Positions 45,481-56,804 are shown, numbered from the stretch's first letter. The stretch: DNA of 64,000 nucleotides from Symbiodinium natans (GCA_905221605.1 CAJNDS010002323.1:141001-205000), one strand, 5' to 3'. Made by a program: numbers and translations. Notes: generated by a model not told the origin, from the sequence alone.

Positions 45481-45732
45481 TGGTCGGAAGGTCCGCATCT
45501 TGGAGGGTAGGGGCGCCCTAAACCTGGAAGCCCCAGACCTTTTTAGATTCCCAAACCCTAAGCACTGCAACTTCCCAAACCCCAAGCCCTTACACCCTGT
45601 AGTGCCCTAAACCCTAAGCTAAACCTTGGACCCTAAACCTGATCCAATGCGATCCAGTGGGCCATTTGACATCTCCAGGCCTAAGAAGAAGACCATGTGC
45701 GCCAGGGTAATTAGCCTGAGATGTCGGGGGTT

Positions 45733-45830
45733 TGCAATATTAGGGGTACCTTATTGGGGTCCTTATTAGAAGGTAATCCTACTATTTGGGGGACTAATAT
45801 AGGGATCCCCTATTTTTGTAAACTCCCATG
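45733..45830. repeat. Dispersed AT-rich repeat, family C
   Basis: Contains AGGGGTACCTTATTGGGGTC, then TACTATTT; an inverted copy lies at about 49895-49985. A related fragment starts the window (AAAATAGGGGACCCCT). Confidence 0.65.
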
Positions 45831-46124
45831 TGGGGGTTGAGGCGTTGGTCAACACTCACCCTAAACCCCTAAGCTTTATGACCCTAAACTTGTGGGGTTT
45901 AGGGCTTAGGGTTTGACGGGATAAGGAACATACTAGAATTGAGACTCCCCGAACGGGGCCTAAGATTTTGTTCTGCAGCTTGGGTCTTAGGGTTTCAAGG
46001 TTTAGGGACCCCTCCGAAGAACCCAAACGGCTGAAGCTTCCATCAGGTTTAGGGCCAGGGTTATACGGGCTTACGGCTCAAGGGTTCAGGGGTCAGGGGG
46101 GTCGGATTCTGGCTGAGTTTTTTG

Positions 46125-48490
46125 CCCTTGCCCCTGACGCCCAGCCAGGGGCCAACTGATGCTCATGATGCTCGCCGTCATTGCCCCTGACGCCCAGCGA
46201 GGGGCCAACTGATGCTCATGATGCTCGCCGTCGGTTCCCTGACACGCAGTGAGGGGCCAACTGATGCTCATGATGCTCGCCGTCGTTTCCCCTGACGGCC
46301 AGCGAGGGGCCAACTGATGCTCATGATGCTCGCCGTCATTAGCCAACTGATGCTCATGATGCTCGCCGTCGTTTCCCCTGACACCCAGCGAGGGGCCAAC
46401 TGATGCTCATGATGCTCGCTGTCATTGCCCCTGACGCCCAGCGAGGGGCCAACTGATGCTCATGATGCTCGCCGTCGGCTCCCCTGACACCCAGCGAGGG
46501 GCCAACTGATGCTCATGATGCTCGCCGTCATTGCCACGGACACCCAGCGAGGGGCCAACTGATGCTCATGATGCTCGCCGTCGGTTCCCTGACACGCAGT
46601 GAGGGGCCAACTGATGCTCATGATGCTCGCCGTCGTTTCCCCTGACGGCCAGCGAGGGGCCAACTGATGCTCATGATGCTCGCCGTCATTGCCACTGACA
46701 CCCAGCGAGGGGCCAACTGATGCTCATGATGCTCGCCGTCATTGCCGCTGACACCCAGCGAGAGCCAACTGATGCTCATGATGCTCGCCGTCGTTTCCCC
46801 TGACACCCAGCGAGGGGCCAACTGATGCTCATGATGCTCGCTGTCATTGCCCCTGACGCCCAGCGAGGGGCCAACTGATGCTCATGATGCTCGCCGTTGG
46901 CTCCCCTGACACCCAGCGAGGGGCCAACTGATGCTCATGATGCTCGCCGTCATTGCCACGGACACCCAGCGAGGGGCCAACTGATGCTCATGATGCTCGC
47001 CGTCATTGCCCCTGACGCCCAGCGAGGGCCAACTGATGCTCATGATGCTCGCCGTCATTGCCCCTGATGCCCAGCGAGGGCCAACTGATGCTCATGATGC
47101 TCGCCGTCGGCTCCCTGACACGCAGTGAGGGGCCAACTGATGCTCATGATGCTCGCCGTCGTTTCCCCTGACGGCCAGCGAGGGGCCAACTGATGCTCAT
47201 GATGCTCGCCGTCATTGCCACTGACACCCAGCGAGGGGCCAACTGATGCTCATGATGCTCGCTGTCATTGCCGCTGACACCCAGCGAGGGCCAACTGATG
47301 CTCATGATGCTCGCCGTCATTGCCCCTGACACCCAGCGAGGGGCCAACTGATGCTCATGATGCTCGCTGTCATTGCCCCTGACGCCCAGCGAGGGGCCAA
47401 CTGATGCTCATGATGCTCGCCGTCGGCTCCCCTGACACCCAGCGAGGGGCCAACTGATGCTCATGATGTTCGCCGTCATTGCCACGGACACCCAGCGAGG
47501 GGCCAACTGATGCTCATGATGCTCGCCGTCATTGCCCCTGACGCCCAGCGAGGGCCAACTGATGCTCATGATGCTCGCCGTCATTGCCCCTGATGCCCAG
47601 CGAGGGCCAACTGATGCTCATGATGCTCGCCGTCGGTTCCCTGACACGCAGTGAGGGGCCAACTGATGCTCATGATGCTCGCCGTCGTTTCCCCTGACGG
47701 CCAGCGAGGGGCCAACTGATGCTCATGATGCTCGCCGTCATTGCCACTGACACCCAGCGAGGGGCCAACTGATGCTCATGATGCTCGCCGTCATTGCCGC
47801 TGACACCCAGCGAGGGCCAACTGATGCTCATGATGCTCGCCGTCATTGCCCCTGACACCCAGCGAGGGGCCAACTGATGCTCATGATGCCCCTGACGCCC
47901 AGGGAGGGGCCAACTGATGCTCATGATGCTCGCCGTCGGCTCCCCTGACACCCAGCGAGGGGCCAACTGATGCTCATGATGCTCGCCGTCATTGCCACGG
48001 ACACCCAGCGAGGGGCCAACTGATGCTCATGATGCTCGCCGTCATTGCCCCTGACACCCCGCGAGGGCCAACTGATGCTCATGATGCTCGCCGTCATTGC
48101 CCCTGATGCCCAGCGAGGGCCAACTGATGCTCATGATGCTCAGTGAGGGGCAACTGATGCTCATGATGCTCGCCGTCGGTTCCCCGACGCCCAGCGAGGG
48201 GCCAACTGATGCTCATGATGCTCGCCGTCATTGCCCCTGACACCCAGCGAGGGCCAACTGATGCTCATGATGCTCGCCGTCATTGCCCCTGATGCCCAGC
48301 GAGGGGCCAACTGATGCTCATGATGCTCGCCGTCATTGCCCCTGACGCCCAGCGAGGGGCCAACTGATGCTCATGATGCTCGCCGTCGTTTCCCCTGACG
48401 GCCAGCGAGGGGCCAACTGATGCTCATGATGCTCGCCGTCGGTTCCCCGACGCCCAGCGAGGGGCCAACTGATGCTCATGATGCTCGCTG
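46125..48490. repeat. 53-bp satellite, array 2 (about 44 copies) with 526-bp higher-order period
   Basis: Same family as the array at 42.7 kb but with CAGCGAG and GCCGTC variants fixed. The variant monomer carrying CTGACACGCAGTGAGG recurs at about 46582, 47108 and 47634, exactly 526 bp apart, i.e. ten monomers; an earlier copy at 46232 breaks the period. This shows recent segmental amplification. Confidence 0.93.
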
Positions 48491-48581
48491 GGTGTCGGGT
48501 CTTGCGGTTTAGGTTTCATAGGGTATTGGGGTTTTTTCGGGGATCAGGGTTTATAGGGCCCCCACGGCCTCCTGATCATCT

Positions 48582-48857
48582 TCAGGCAAGAAAGTCTGCC
48601 CGAGAGATCAGAAACTCTGAAACCGCGGCCTGAGGAGAGGTGCACTTTGTTAGATCTGTTCTGTAGGGTTTAAGGTTTACTACTTGCTTGAGAACCCCCC
48701 AAAAAACAAGACAATGCTCCTTGTATTGCCCTTCGAAGGAAGAATATTTATGTTTTTGGGCGGTCGGCTCTTGAGAAATTAAAAGCTGAGGGCCCATTCT
48801 CGGGGAGACAGTACTGCCGAGGCTCCAAATGACGCCACCAGGGAGACGCAGGGCCAT
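48582..48857 (-). CDS. Minus-strand frame with ATG, 91 codons
   Basis: The ATG at 48857 begins MALRLPGGVIWSLGS, followed by STVSPRMGPQLLISQEPTA and later GQYKEHCLVFWGVLKQVVN. It lies directly right of the large satellite array. A GT after VLKQ could be a donor, so the last third may be intron. Family unknown. Confidence 0.4.
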   Translation of the reverse strand: MALRLPGGVIWSLGSTVSPRMGPQLLISQEPTAQKHKYSSFEGQYKEHCLVFWGVLKQVVNLKPYRTDLTKCTSPQAAVSEFLISRADFLA

Positions 48858-49110
48858 CCTTGTGGCTCAAATGTCACCCTAAACCTGCCCTAAACTACCC
48901 TAAGCCCTAAACGCTTAGCCCTAAACTACCCTAAACCCTAAACACTCAGCCCTAAACTAAACCCTAAACCCTAATAGCCTAAGCCCGACGCGGCCCTAAG
49001 CCCGAAACCCGAGAAAGCGCGGGGGTTACGTAAAGGGTTGACTCCTGCGGCTCCGGGGCCAGCAAAAGAGGAGTGACAGGGAAAGTGGGGACCCTGGTGT
49101 GGCTCTGGCT

Positions 49111-49164
49111 CCAACCACAAGTCTGCCTCAAAGACAGCCCAGTTTGAGGCAGACTTGTGGTTGG
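49111..49164. repeat. Perfect hairpin, 22-bp arms, 10-base loop
   Basis: CCAACCACAAGTCTGCCTCA plus AA is followed, after GACAGCCCAG, by its exact reverse complement. No T-run follows, so it is not a simple terminator. Confidence 0.92.
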
Positions 49165-49894
49165 GGCGAGCACGGGGCAAGCTGGGGGCAAGGAGGGGGG
49201 TACTTGCCCCACTTGCCCGAGCTTGAGGCTCGCGCTTCTGCCGAAGTAGGGCTTGAGGTTTTAGGGCCGAAGTAGGGCTTGTGGTTTGGGCTCAACGAGG
49301 ATCAGGCTTAGGGTTCTCAAATCCCTGACACATGCACCCTGTGACTATCATGTGGGTCAATACTTTAGGTCTACTTTAGGTCTAAACCTTAAACCCAAAC
49401 CGCAAAGTTTATGATTGGTATGTTCCCGCGAGATAGAACGCTCTTGAAGGGGCGCACATGACGTCCATGAAGAGCACCGGCCAGGGGCGCACGCTATAAC
49501 ATTTTTATTGATGGTTGTGTTCATGCGTACCGACACACCACTAATTGAGACCGCCCCAAAAAAGCCCAATATAATAGTAAGAAAAGCCCGAACTCATGCG
49601 TAAACTTATAATTAGGGCCTTTTATCAATCAAGTATGGCGTTCATGGTGCTCTCTTATCCTTGGTCTGGTTCTTGGACCGTGGGCCTTTTCCTTTTCCCC
49701 CTTAATTATAATATTCTACGGGGCTATAAGCGTATTCGTATGATGGGCCCCGTTATATTAATTAAGGGCCCTTTCATGCTGTGTTAAAAGCCCCTCTAAA
49801 GACTTATATTATACTGGGGCTTTTACCTACAGCATTACAGGGGGAAAAGTAAACGCGAGAAAAGGCCAAGCTTCTACGTAAACCCTTATGAGGT

Positions 49895-49985
49895 TTACGA
49901 AAATAAGGGACCCCAGTAGAAATAGTAGGGCTCCCTCATAATACGGACCCCAATAAGGTACCCCTAATTTCGGTAAGCCTTATAC
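49895..49985. repeat. Dispersed AT-rich repeat, family C, inverted copy
   Basis: Reverse complement of the 45.7-kb copy over about 70 bp, with several mismatches (GACCCCAATAAGGTACCCCT). Confidence 0.65.
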
Positions 49986-50069
49986 TAGTTCAACTAGGAC
50001 TCCACTAGGGTGCATTGCCTGGAAACCGGCTCAAGCTGGGCAGACGCTTGGGCTTGGGGAACAGGGTTC

Positions 50070-50172
50070 AGGGTTATTAGGGTTATTTGGGTTATTAGGG
50101 TTATTAGGGGTATCAGGGGTATCAGGGGTATCAGGGTGATAAGGGTTATTAGGGCTATTAGGGATATTAGGG
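50070..50172. repeat. GGGTTATTA nonamer array
   Basis: About 11 copies of a nine-base unit drifting between GGGTTATTA and GGGGTATCA. Confidence 0.85.
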
Positions 50173-50376
50173 TCCCCTGAACCCTGAACCGTCTTGTGGA
50201 GCCAGACAATGCACACGATCTCGTGCACCCCTAAACTTCGAGGCTTTCCAGCCAAGGATCTGGAGGCTTAGGGGGGCAGCCTGGGGGGCAGAGGGGGGAG
50301 GGGGGGGGGGTAGGGTCATACATAAATACACACTTCGTGTTTCCCTTGAACTGAACGGAATACACATAAATAGAAC

Positions 50377-50380
<4 letters not shown>

Positions 50381-50413
<33 letters not shown>

Positions 50414-50432
50414 CCCCCCCGCCCCCCCCCAA
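50381..50432. repeat. Poly-C tract
   Basis: Nearly 50 bases of C with two G interruptions, then an A run. Similar poly-G/C runs lie at 18811-18828, 31826-31848, 33580-33640 and 36999-37021. Confidence 0.95.
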
Positions 50433-50509
50433 AAAAAAAAGCACAATATTCGGGATGAACCTCCAAATGATTTCCCGATTTGGAACAGACCACATGTCAG
50501 AGAGAATTG

Positions 50510-53500
50510 CTACTCCGCACGCTTCTTGACAAGAGGCGAGATCACGGTCACGAAGATCATGTGGTTTAGCCAGACATCTTCCAGCACACGCCAGTCCGAC
50601 GAATGAAGATTCTCGATGAGGCCGAACAAGTACCATGCGGCTAAGAGCCTCAGCAAGTCAGCACCTAGCTGCAGAAAACTCCAGAAATGCCTTAAATCCT
50701 GAACTCTAAACCCTAAGCCCTAAATCCTAAACCCTAAGCCGAAATTGAAACGATCCATGGGAAGTCTCAGCCCCAATCCTTCAACCATCCGTGGCTTCGA
50801 GGTCTAAGGATGCATGAAGCCCTATAAAACCGTGTAATGACCCTGTGGGCCCATTAAAAACCTATAACGCCCCACTAACCCCATCAGCCCCATAACCCAG
50901 CTCACCCGACAGCCCTACACCCTACAAACCCGAAAACCCTGAACCAACCGGGTCGGATGCTGGGGTGTTATTGAGTGACCTCACGCGCTGAAACCTGGGG
51001 CGCTAAGGGTTCAGGTTTCAGCGCGTGAGGTCACTCAACAGTGTTTAGGGTCGAAGGTCCAGGTGTTTAGGTTGAAGGTTTGGAGGTTAAGGCTTGGGAC
51101 TTAGGATCCAGTACTAAAGTTCAGAGTCTAGGGACGAGAGCCCGCACCAGCTGGAACTGTTGCCAAATGAGTACACGATGAAATAGCAAGTGCGGGTTTC
51201 ACCCTAGGCACCCAAACCCTAAACCCTAAACCCTAAACCCTAAACCCTAAACCCTAAACCCTAAACCCTATACCTTCAACCCTTGAGCCTCAACCCCTCC
51301 CTAAGCCAGCCACGCTGCAGCCAGATCAGGAGCCGAGCTTGGCGGCCAGGATGGTAGCCAAAGAGCCACATAAACGAAATCACCACGACCTGCATTTTGC
51401 TGTCTTTGGGGGTGTAGGACAGAAACCTGAACCCTAGCTGGGATTTGTTCCAAGGTGGACTTTCTTAGGGGGGGCGTGTCCATAGTAGAAAGCCGTCTGG
51501 GTCCCTGTAAACCCTGAATCCTGCAGGGTTTTGTAAAAATTTATATTCTAGGGATAAAGGCTTTAGGAGGGGGGGAGGGTCGTGGGGCTTGGAGGTTTGC
51601 TGTGAACTTAAGATGAAGGGGCATATAGAAGTACCCTGAAAGACAGCAACCAAGTATATAATGTAGAGCAACCCACCACCGCCTGCAGAAACCTGGAACT
51701 GCACCTGGAAACAAGACTGGCGCCCCAGAGAAAAAATGCTAAAAACCTGGCACCCTAGCACGCCCAACCCTTAAATCGTCTCAACGCTGACTCGACCTCT
51801 CAAGGGCGGTTGTCGGTAGGGCTTAGGATTTAGGACGAGATCCCTCCAGGGCCGAACTACGAACTTTCCGCACGTGCTCAAGCCCCGTAAGCCAATACCC
51901 CACACCCCATTTTCTGGGATGAGTCGCTGTTCAGGACCTAAGGACCTGTGGGGTTTGGAGCTTCTGGTTTGCGGTTTACATGTGTTCCCGGTTGTCCAGA
52001 AACTGAAAAAGTAAACCAGGCTGCACAAAATAGGGGTTCATCAGGAACTTTACCCTACAAAAAGGAATTAGGGCCTTTCGGCGTCCTAGTGGTACCAGCC
52101 ATGGAACTAGATACCCAAGAGCCATGCCGAAATGGTTTGGTGCACGGCTTGAAGCCAAAAAAGCCTTGGGCTTTACTTTTGTTTATGTCGGAACCTTGAA
52201 AGCAAACAACACAACCTGAACCGCAGTCCCCACCGTGGCGACGTTGCTATCGCCGTAGAGCAGACTCATCTCCGTGACGTCGCTAAGGAAGTTGCCTAAG
52301 ATGGCGGTCTCGGGCTCGGGGTTTAGGGTTGCACCATGTACTACGTATAGTACAGGGTTTAGGGTTGCACCATGAAGCACTGGCTGTCCCTAAACCTCGA
52401 AGCCTGAAACCATAAGCCTGAAACCCTAAGCCTTAAAATCCTTAGACGCCAAGCAGCCCGACTTGAGCCTTAAGCCTTCGAGTGCAGAGGCCTATGCACC
52501 TATGCAAAATGCTAATAATTTGTATTTGCCATGCCATACGCTTTGCATACCATAGTCAGATCAGTATTTAATTTAGCTCTTCAAAACGCAATTGTCATGA
52601 ACCACTTTCCGCTCTCAAGACGGGGCGACATCGGAGTTCGAGGGTTTAGTGCCAAGTTTAGGGCTTATTTCCGGGTGGCACACTTTGATGAAAGTCCTCA
52701 ACTTGAAGCCAGATTATAAACCCTATACACCTTAAGCTTCGAAAGGCTCAACTCGATGGCAGCAAGGCAGCGCACCAAAGACAGGGCCACTGTGAATGCG
52801 CAGTAGGGGCCAACGGCCTTCGACAGAAAAGCACAATATAGGGGCCTTAATAATTAGAATAGCGTCTTTTTTGTCTCTCTCTCTCTTTTTGTTTTTGGAG
52901 TTTTTTGGAGGGGTATTTATGGTATAACTACGAAGGGACCATAAGGGAATACTATTAGTAATTATTCCGACCCCTATATTAGGCTGCTACAACTTTCATC
53001 ATCCCCCGAGATGTACAATCACTGTTGAAATGGCGCCTTGCGAAACAGGGGAAACTAAACACGCATACCATACTGGGTCAGAGGGTGTCTGCTAAATTGT
53101 GAACCTGTTCTGTTCGCTGAATTGTAATTACAGAGGCACATCTCAAGCGCAGAAGACGTGCCCTTGCGCGTATGGGAATTCCTCAAGTAGGGTTCCACCA
53201 ACACACCTGGAGAGAACAACGAAAACAACAGGACCGCTTTTCCGGGCTTAGTTGGTTTATAAGGGGTTACGTCAGAACAAAAAAGAGCCCTGAACCCGCA
53301 AAAGCCTAAGTTGCCTGTATCTAAAAACGCGTGAAAAGGGTTCGGGTTTAGGTTTAGAAACAAAGGCCGAGCCTGAACTAGGGTGTCGTACGCAATCTGG
53401 GCCTGCAAGAACTCGAGCTGCCTCCGTGCCCAGCTGGTGATGCTAGGCCCCAACGCGTTGCTTAAACACTTTAAAGCCTTTATATCCAAGCCTTGTAGAC

Positions 53501-53898
53501 GACTACCGGGGAAGCCTAAAGCCCTAAACTCCTAAACCCCTAAAGCCTGAACCCTATAAGGCCTAAACCCAAACTGCTTGTCGTGAATTCAGGCTAGGGG
53601 CAATTAGCTTTGGGGTTTCGGGTTTAAGGGCTCAGGCCTTGAGAGCCAGGGTAAGCGCTTTCGAGTTTGTAGGATCCAGGGCAACTTTGGGGGCTAAGGT
53701 TGGCTTGGGGTTTCGGGTTCGGGTCTGAGGGCTTTGCAGAGTTTAGGGTTGTGGTTTAATTCAGGGGTTCAAGGCTTTGGTGTTTACAGGGAGCAGGATG
53801 CCTTGATGTCTTCTCCTCACTAGTTCATGGACATTCAGCTTGCCATGGATCACCTCAACGATCTCTGGCTGTAGCATCATCGGTCTCGGAGACTTCAT
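50510..53898 (-). CDS. Multi-pass membrane protein, seven exons, about 240 aa
   Basis: Exons on the minus strand: 53898-53802 (ATG, MKSPRPMMLQPEIVEVI), 53491-53373, about 52314-52195, 51692-51635, 51433-51339, 51204-51149, 50690-50510 (stop TAG). All phases agree. Introns 1, 2 and 5 read GC-AG; 3, 4 and 6 read GT-AG; all acceptors but the third exon's are followed by G. The N-terminal third is soluble and helical (ARRQLEFLQAQIAYDTLVQ). Hydrophobic segments follow: TVGTAVQVVLFAFK joined to GLLYIIYLVAVFQ, MQVVVISFMWLFG, LRLLAAWYLFGLI and HMIFVTVISPL, ending in a basic KKRAE tail. That suggests four or so membrane spans. I do not recognise the family. The start of exon 3 (52314 or 52308) has no AG-G acceptor and is the weakest join; an extra exon could sit in the roughly 1-kb intron 2, which contains a MITE-like element. 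Confidence 0.68.
50971..51038. repeat. Perfect hairpin, 26-bp arms, 16-base loop
   Basis: Arms begin TTGAGTGACCTCACGCGCTG and are exact complements. It lies in the last intron of the membrane gene (51148-50691). Confidence 0.93.
51211..51272. repeat. CCCTAAA array inside a 134-bp intron of the membrane gene
   Basis: About eight perfect units occupy nearly half of the intron 51338-51205. Confidence 0.92.
52837..52978. mobile_element. MITE-like element, family B, in intron 2 of the membrane gene
   Basis: 142 bp with ends TATAGGGGCCTTAATAATTA and TAATTATTCCGACCCCTATA, which are inverted copies with few mismatches. A CT-rich insertion distinguishes it from the 10.5-kb copy. Confidence 0.85.
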
Positions 53899-53957
53899 AA
53901 GACCCCCCGCAAAACGGGACGAAGGGGTGTACGAAAGCTGACTGATATCCCGCCGGT

Positions 53958-54137
53958 GTGTTGTTCTCCATCGTCATCTGCCTCTCTGATGTTCGTTACG
54001 CGCTTGACAGGGAGGGCTCTGCGGACTTCAAGATCGCTTTGAAGCCTCGACAGCGCCAGGGATTGCTGCCTGGATCAAGAGTAGCACATGCAACATCCAC
54101 AGCTGCATCTCAAGGTCTGAGGTTTATCAGCTGCTGA
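53958..54137 (+). CDS. Probable terminal exon, plus strand
   Basis: The frame reads VLFSIVICLSDVRYALDREG then SADFKIALKPRQRQGLLPGS and ends ...LRFISC with TGA. It has no ATG and begins 60 bp from the divergent ATG of the membrane-protein gene. The minus strand is broken by stops here, which supports plus. Family unknown. Confidence 0.45.
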   Translation: MLFSIVICLSDVRYALDREGSADFKIALKPRQRQGLLPGSRVAHATSTAASQGLRFISC

Positions 54138-54621
54138 CTTTTCTCATGAGATTGAGGGTCTGCTGGGGTGGGCCGGAGCTCACGCTCCGACTTGTGGGAC
54201 TTGTTGGACGTTTAGTTTTGCTGCTCGGGTTGGCTTTTGGTTTGGGGCGTAGGGCTTTTCAGGGTTTATAAGTTTAGGAGTTAGGGAACAAAACAACCAA
54301 GCCCCAAAACCCACAAAACTCAAACACAAATCCCAAGCTCCCCTTTAACCATAACAAAGATTAACCTGACCACCCAACCCTAGAATCCAGGGGATACTAC
54401 CTCGGACCTGTCCGGATGTTAAGTCTCTTTGATTTTCTTTGGGGGAGCGGGGGTCTTTTTGAAGAACCTCAGCCGAGGATTGGAGATCGCGATTAAGACC
54501 CAACCCCCAAACCTAAACTCTGAACCCCAAAACCTAACCCTGAACCCTAATTAAGCCCCCCCCCCAGACCCAAACTCTGAATCCCAACACCTATCTTAAC
54601 CCTGAACCCTCAACTCTTTAG

Positions 54622-54714
54622 GGGTACAACAATCTTCACAGCAGCCTCTCCGGGCAGAGCAATCCCATCGTGCCCGTGGCCTCGGCAGACACGCTAAACT
54701 ACTCCTTCGCGGAG
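54622..54714 (+). CDS. Probable exon, plus strand
   Basis: Thirty-one codons after AG-G in phase 0: GYNNLHSSLSGQSNPIVPVA then SADTLNYSFAE, ending in phase 0 at a GT donor (54715). CCCTAAA-like sequence lies left, TTTAGGG-like right. Possibly downstream of 53958-54137 in another gene. Family unknown. Confidence 0.52.
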
Positions 54715-54990
54715 GTTTATTTGGGCTTAGGTCACCTTAAAGTGTAATGGGACTTTCAAAGGGGGACACTTTGGCGTACCCAGATCTTCTGTAAGGGGTG
54801 ATGCCATGGGGGTATGTTGAGCGTTTCTTAAGCTAAGCCTAAAAACTCCAACAGCAAAAGGGTTTGCCTTGACCCACGAAATACACCTGAATCCCACGCA
54901 GTGCAACCCAAAACCGTGCATCCCAGGATCTTACTTCTCTAATCTCCAGGGCTTACAAAAGTCAGGGGTTTAGGGTAGTTTAGGGATTTA

Positions 54991-55482
54991 CTACTTCTCC
55001 TCGTCTAAAGCAAAATCGCGTGAGCAACTGTTGGCTATGCAAGGTTCCGGAGTGCCCAGTGCCTCTTTGCTGAAAGGAACACACGCAGGGCAGCCCCAAG
55101 ACCACAGAGCCATACACCCGTTAACCCTACCGGTGGGTTCCCAGTAACTTGAGACGATGAAGGCTGCCCTTTGCCGAATGGGGTCGACAAAGGGAAGCTG
55201 ACCGTAAACCAAAACGAATAAGAATACTTCTGATGTCCAGGTGCACCGAAACCCAATCCGAAAACCCCCAACCACCTTCTCAGCGACCCAAACTCCCAGG
55301 GCTGAGTTGAGGGAACCCCGAACGCAAAAACATCGCAAAAACATAAACCCTGGACAAGGGGCTGACGAGCCCGGGCTGCCCTCAAGAGGGTGCACCGATG
55401 ACAGCTGCGGAGACTTCCGCGCAACGCCCAAGGCAATGCAAGCCTCGGGCAGTAGTCTGTTAGTGTGGAGAGCCCTGCGCAC
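54991..55482 (-). CDS. Unrecognised minus-strand frame, 163 codons
   Basis: The frame starts at GTG and ends SRDFALDEEK with TAG. Middle part: TSEVFLFVLVYGQLPFVDPI then RQRAAFIVSSYWEPTG. A second minus frame and a plus frame are open across the same span, so at most part of this is coding. If real, likely two exons. Confidence 0.35.
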   Translation of the reverse strand: MRRALHTNRLLPEACIALGVARKSPQLSSVHPLEGSPGSSAPCPGFMFLRCFCVRGSLNSALGVWVAEKVVGGFRIGFRCTWTSEVFLFVLVYGQLPFVDPIRQRAAFIVSSYWEPTGRVNGCMALWSWGCPACVPFSKEALGTPEPCIANSCSRDFALDEEK

Positions 55483-56180
55483 GCGGGGGTTGTAGGGCTG
55501 TGGTAGATTAGGTCCGCGTGGAAGGAAATCTACTACGAAGCGGTTACAAGCCTGTGTGCGACCTTATCGGGTCCGACCCTCCAGTGTGCTTCGAGGCGAT
55601 CCCGAACCTCGTGCACATACTGCTACAGCAGTACCTCGCACACACAAGGCGGTGGTAGTGCGCAGCGTGTGGACGACATCCTCAGAAGTAGCATCGTCTC
55701 GTCCTGCAGCTTGGAGTGCACGTTCTTGAAGAGGCCTTGCCTCCCTATCCTGAGCGCCGAACCTCCTCTGGCTTGAGCGCCTGCGTTGGCACGGCCATGC
55801 ATGGCCCCACTCCGGGGTCGGCAGATGGCTGTAATCCGACACGCGAGCCTAACAGAAACAACCCTCGTATGGGGATCAGGGTAACGGTTCATGACCGTGC
55901 TCAGGGTGTCCGGGCTTCAAGAAGCTCTTTTAAACCCTGAACCCCCAAAGTTTAGGGTTTAGGGTTTGGGGTTTGGGGTTTGGGGTTTTGCGTTTGGGGT
56001 CGTTATTGACATGCTTGCAAGAGAGAAGTCGGGAACCCTACGAATTTCAATCGCTCGTGGTTCAGGCCTGAAGCCTATAAACCCTCAAACCCGAAGGTAT
56101 AAGCCGATAAGGTCTAGGCCAAAACCTTCAGGGCCATTGCGAATTTCAAGAGCCTTTTTGAGCATTCAGGGTTCATCTGC
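55483..56180. other. No firm gene; overlapping open frames
   Basis: Two minus frames overlap at 55892-55564, one with ATG (MSDYSHLPTPEWGHAWP), the other containing GLFKNVHSKLQDETMLLLRM. Register unresolved. Confidence 0.3.
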
Positions 56181-56272
56181 TCTAGGGTCTTAGGGTCTTA
56201 GGGTCTTAGGGTCTCAGGGTCTTAGGGTCTTAGGGTCTTAGGGTCTTAGGGTCTTAGGGTCTTAGGGTTTAG
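56178..56272. repeat. GGGTCTTA octamer array
   Basis: About 11 copies of GGGTCTTA, a derivative of the telomere-like heptamer with an extra base, just left of a MITE-like element. Confidence 0.88.
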
Positions 56273-56301
56273 GGTTCACTTAGAGCCGTAGAGCTCCGGG
56301 G

Positions 56302-56398
56302 TTGGGATGTTCCCCGTTATAACAGTCCTTAATAGGGATTATACCGGGGGGTACTATAATCCCTACTGAAGACTATTTGTATAAGGGGGAAGATCCCA
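56302..56398. mobile_element. MITE-like element, family A
   Basis: 97 bp with ends TTGGGATGTTCCCC and GGGGGAAGATCCCA; the right end is mutated. Confidence 0.85.
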
Positions 56399-56804
56399 GC
56401 TCCGGGGTCTAGTGCTTAAAGGTTGTGGGGCGGGTTCGGTTTGGCTAGTGCCCGCTCAGTTCTCTTCAGGATTTCCCGACTGGAGGTTCAGCATACAGAG
56501 CCCTGATTAAAACCCTAAACCCTAAACCCTAAACCCTAAAACCTAAACCCAAAACCCTAAACAAGGAGCAGAATCTTGAGAACTGCCCCCCTATGTTCTC
56601 CCCGGCACCCAAAGAAAAAGGAAGCCCTTTCCTGGGGCCCATCATGTCAGCCCTTAAACCCCTAAAACAGGGGGGGGGGGGGGTTGGGCTTTTTAAGGAA
56701 AGGGCTGGGGGGTTAGCTTTGCTGTCGTGACGGGCATTTGCCTTCAGGTCTGCTGTCAGCTCTTGACTGATTGTTGTTGTTGTGGTTCAGGGTTTCGGTT
56801 TTAG

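Larger units (their letters stand above)
48858..50509. other. No firm gene; repeats
   Basis: The hairpin at 49.1 kb, AT-rich dispersed repeats at 49.6-50.0 kb, the nonamer array and the poly-C tract. Minus frames at 49212-48971 are open in two registers and are not assigned. Confidence 0.4.

Noticed and set aside
42612-48490. Frames with EHHEHQLAPRW-type repeats
   Set aside because: By-products of the 53-bp satellite; they break wherever the monomer length changes.
46125-48490. Possible CRISPR array
   Set aside because: Repeats are adjacent with no unique spacers, and the genome is eukaryotic.
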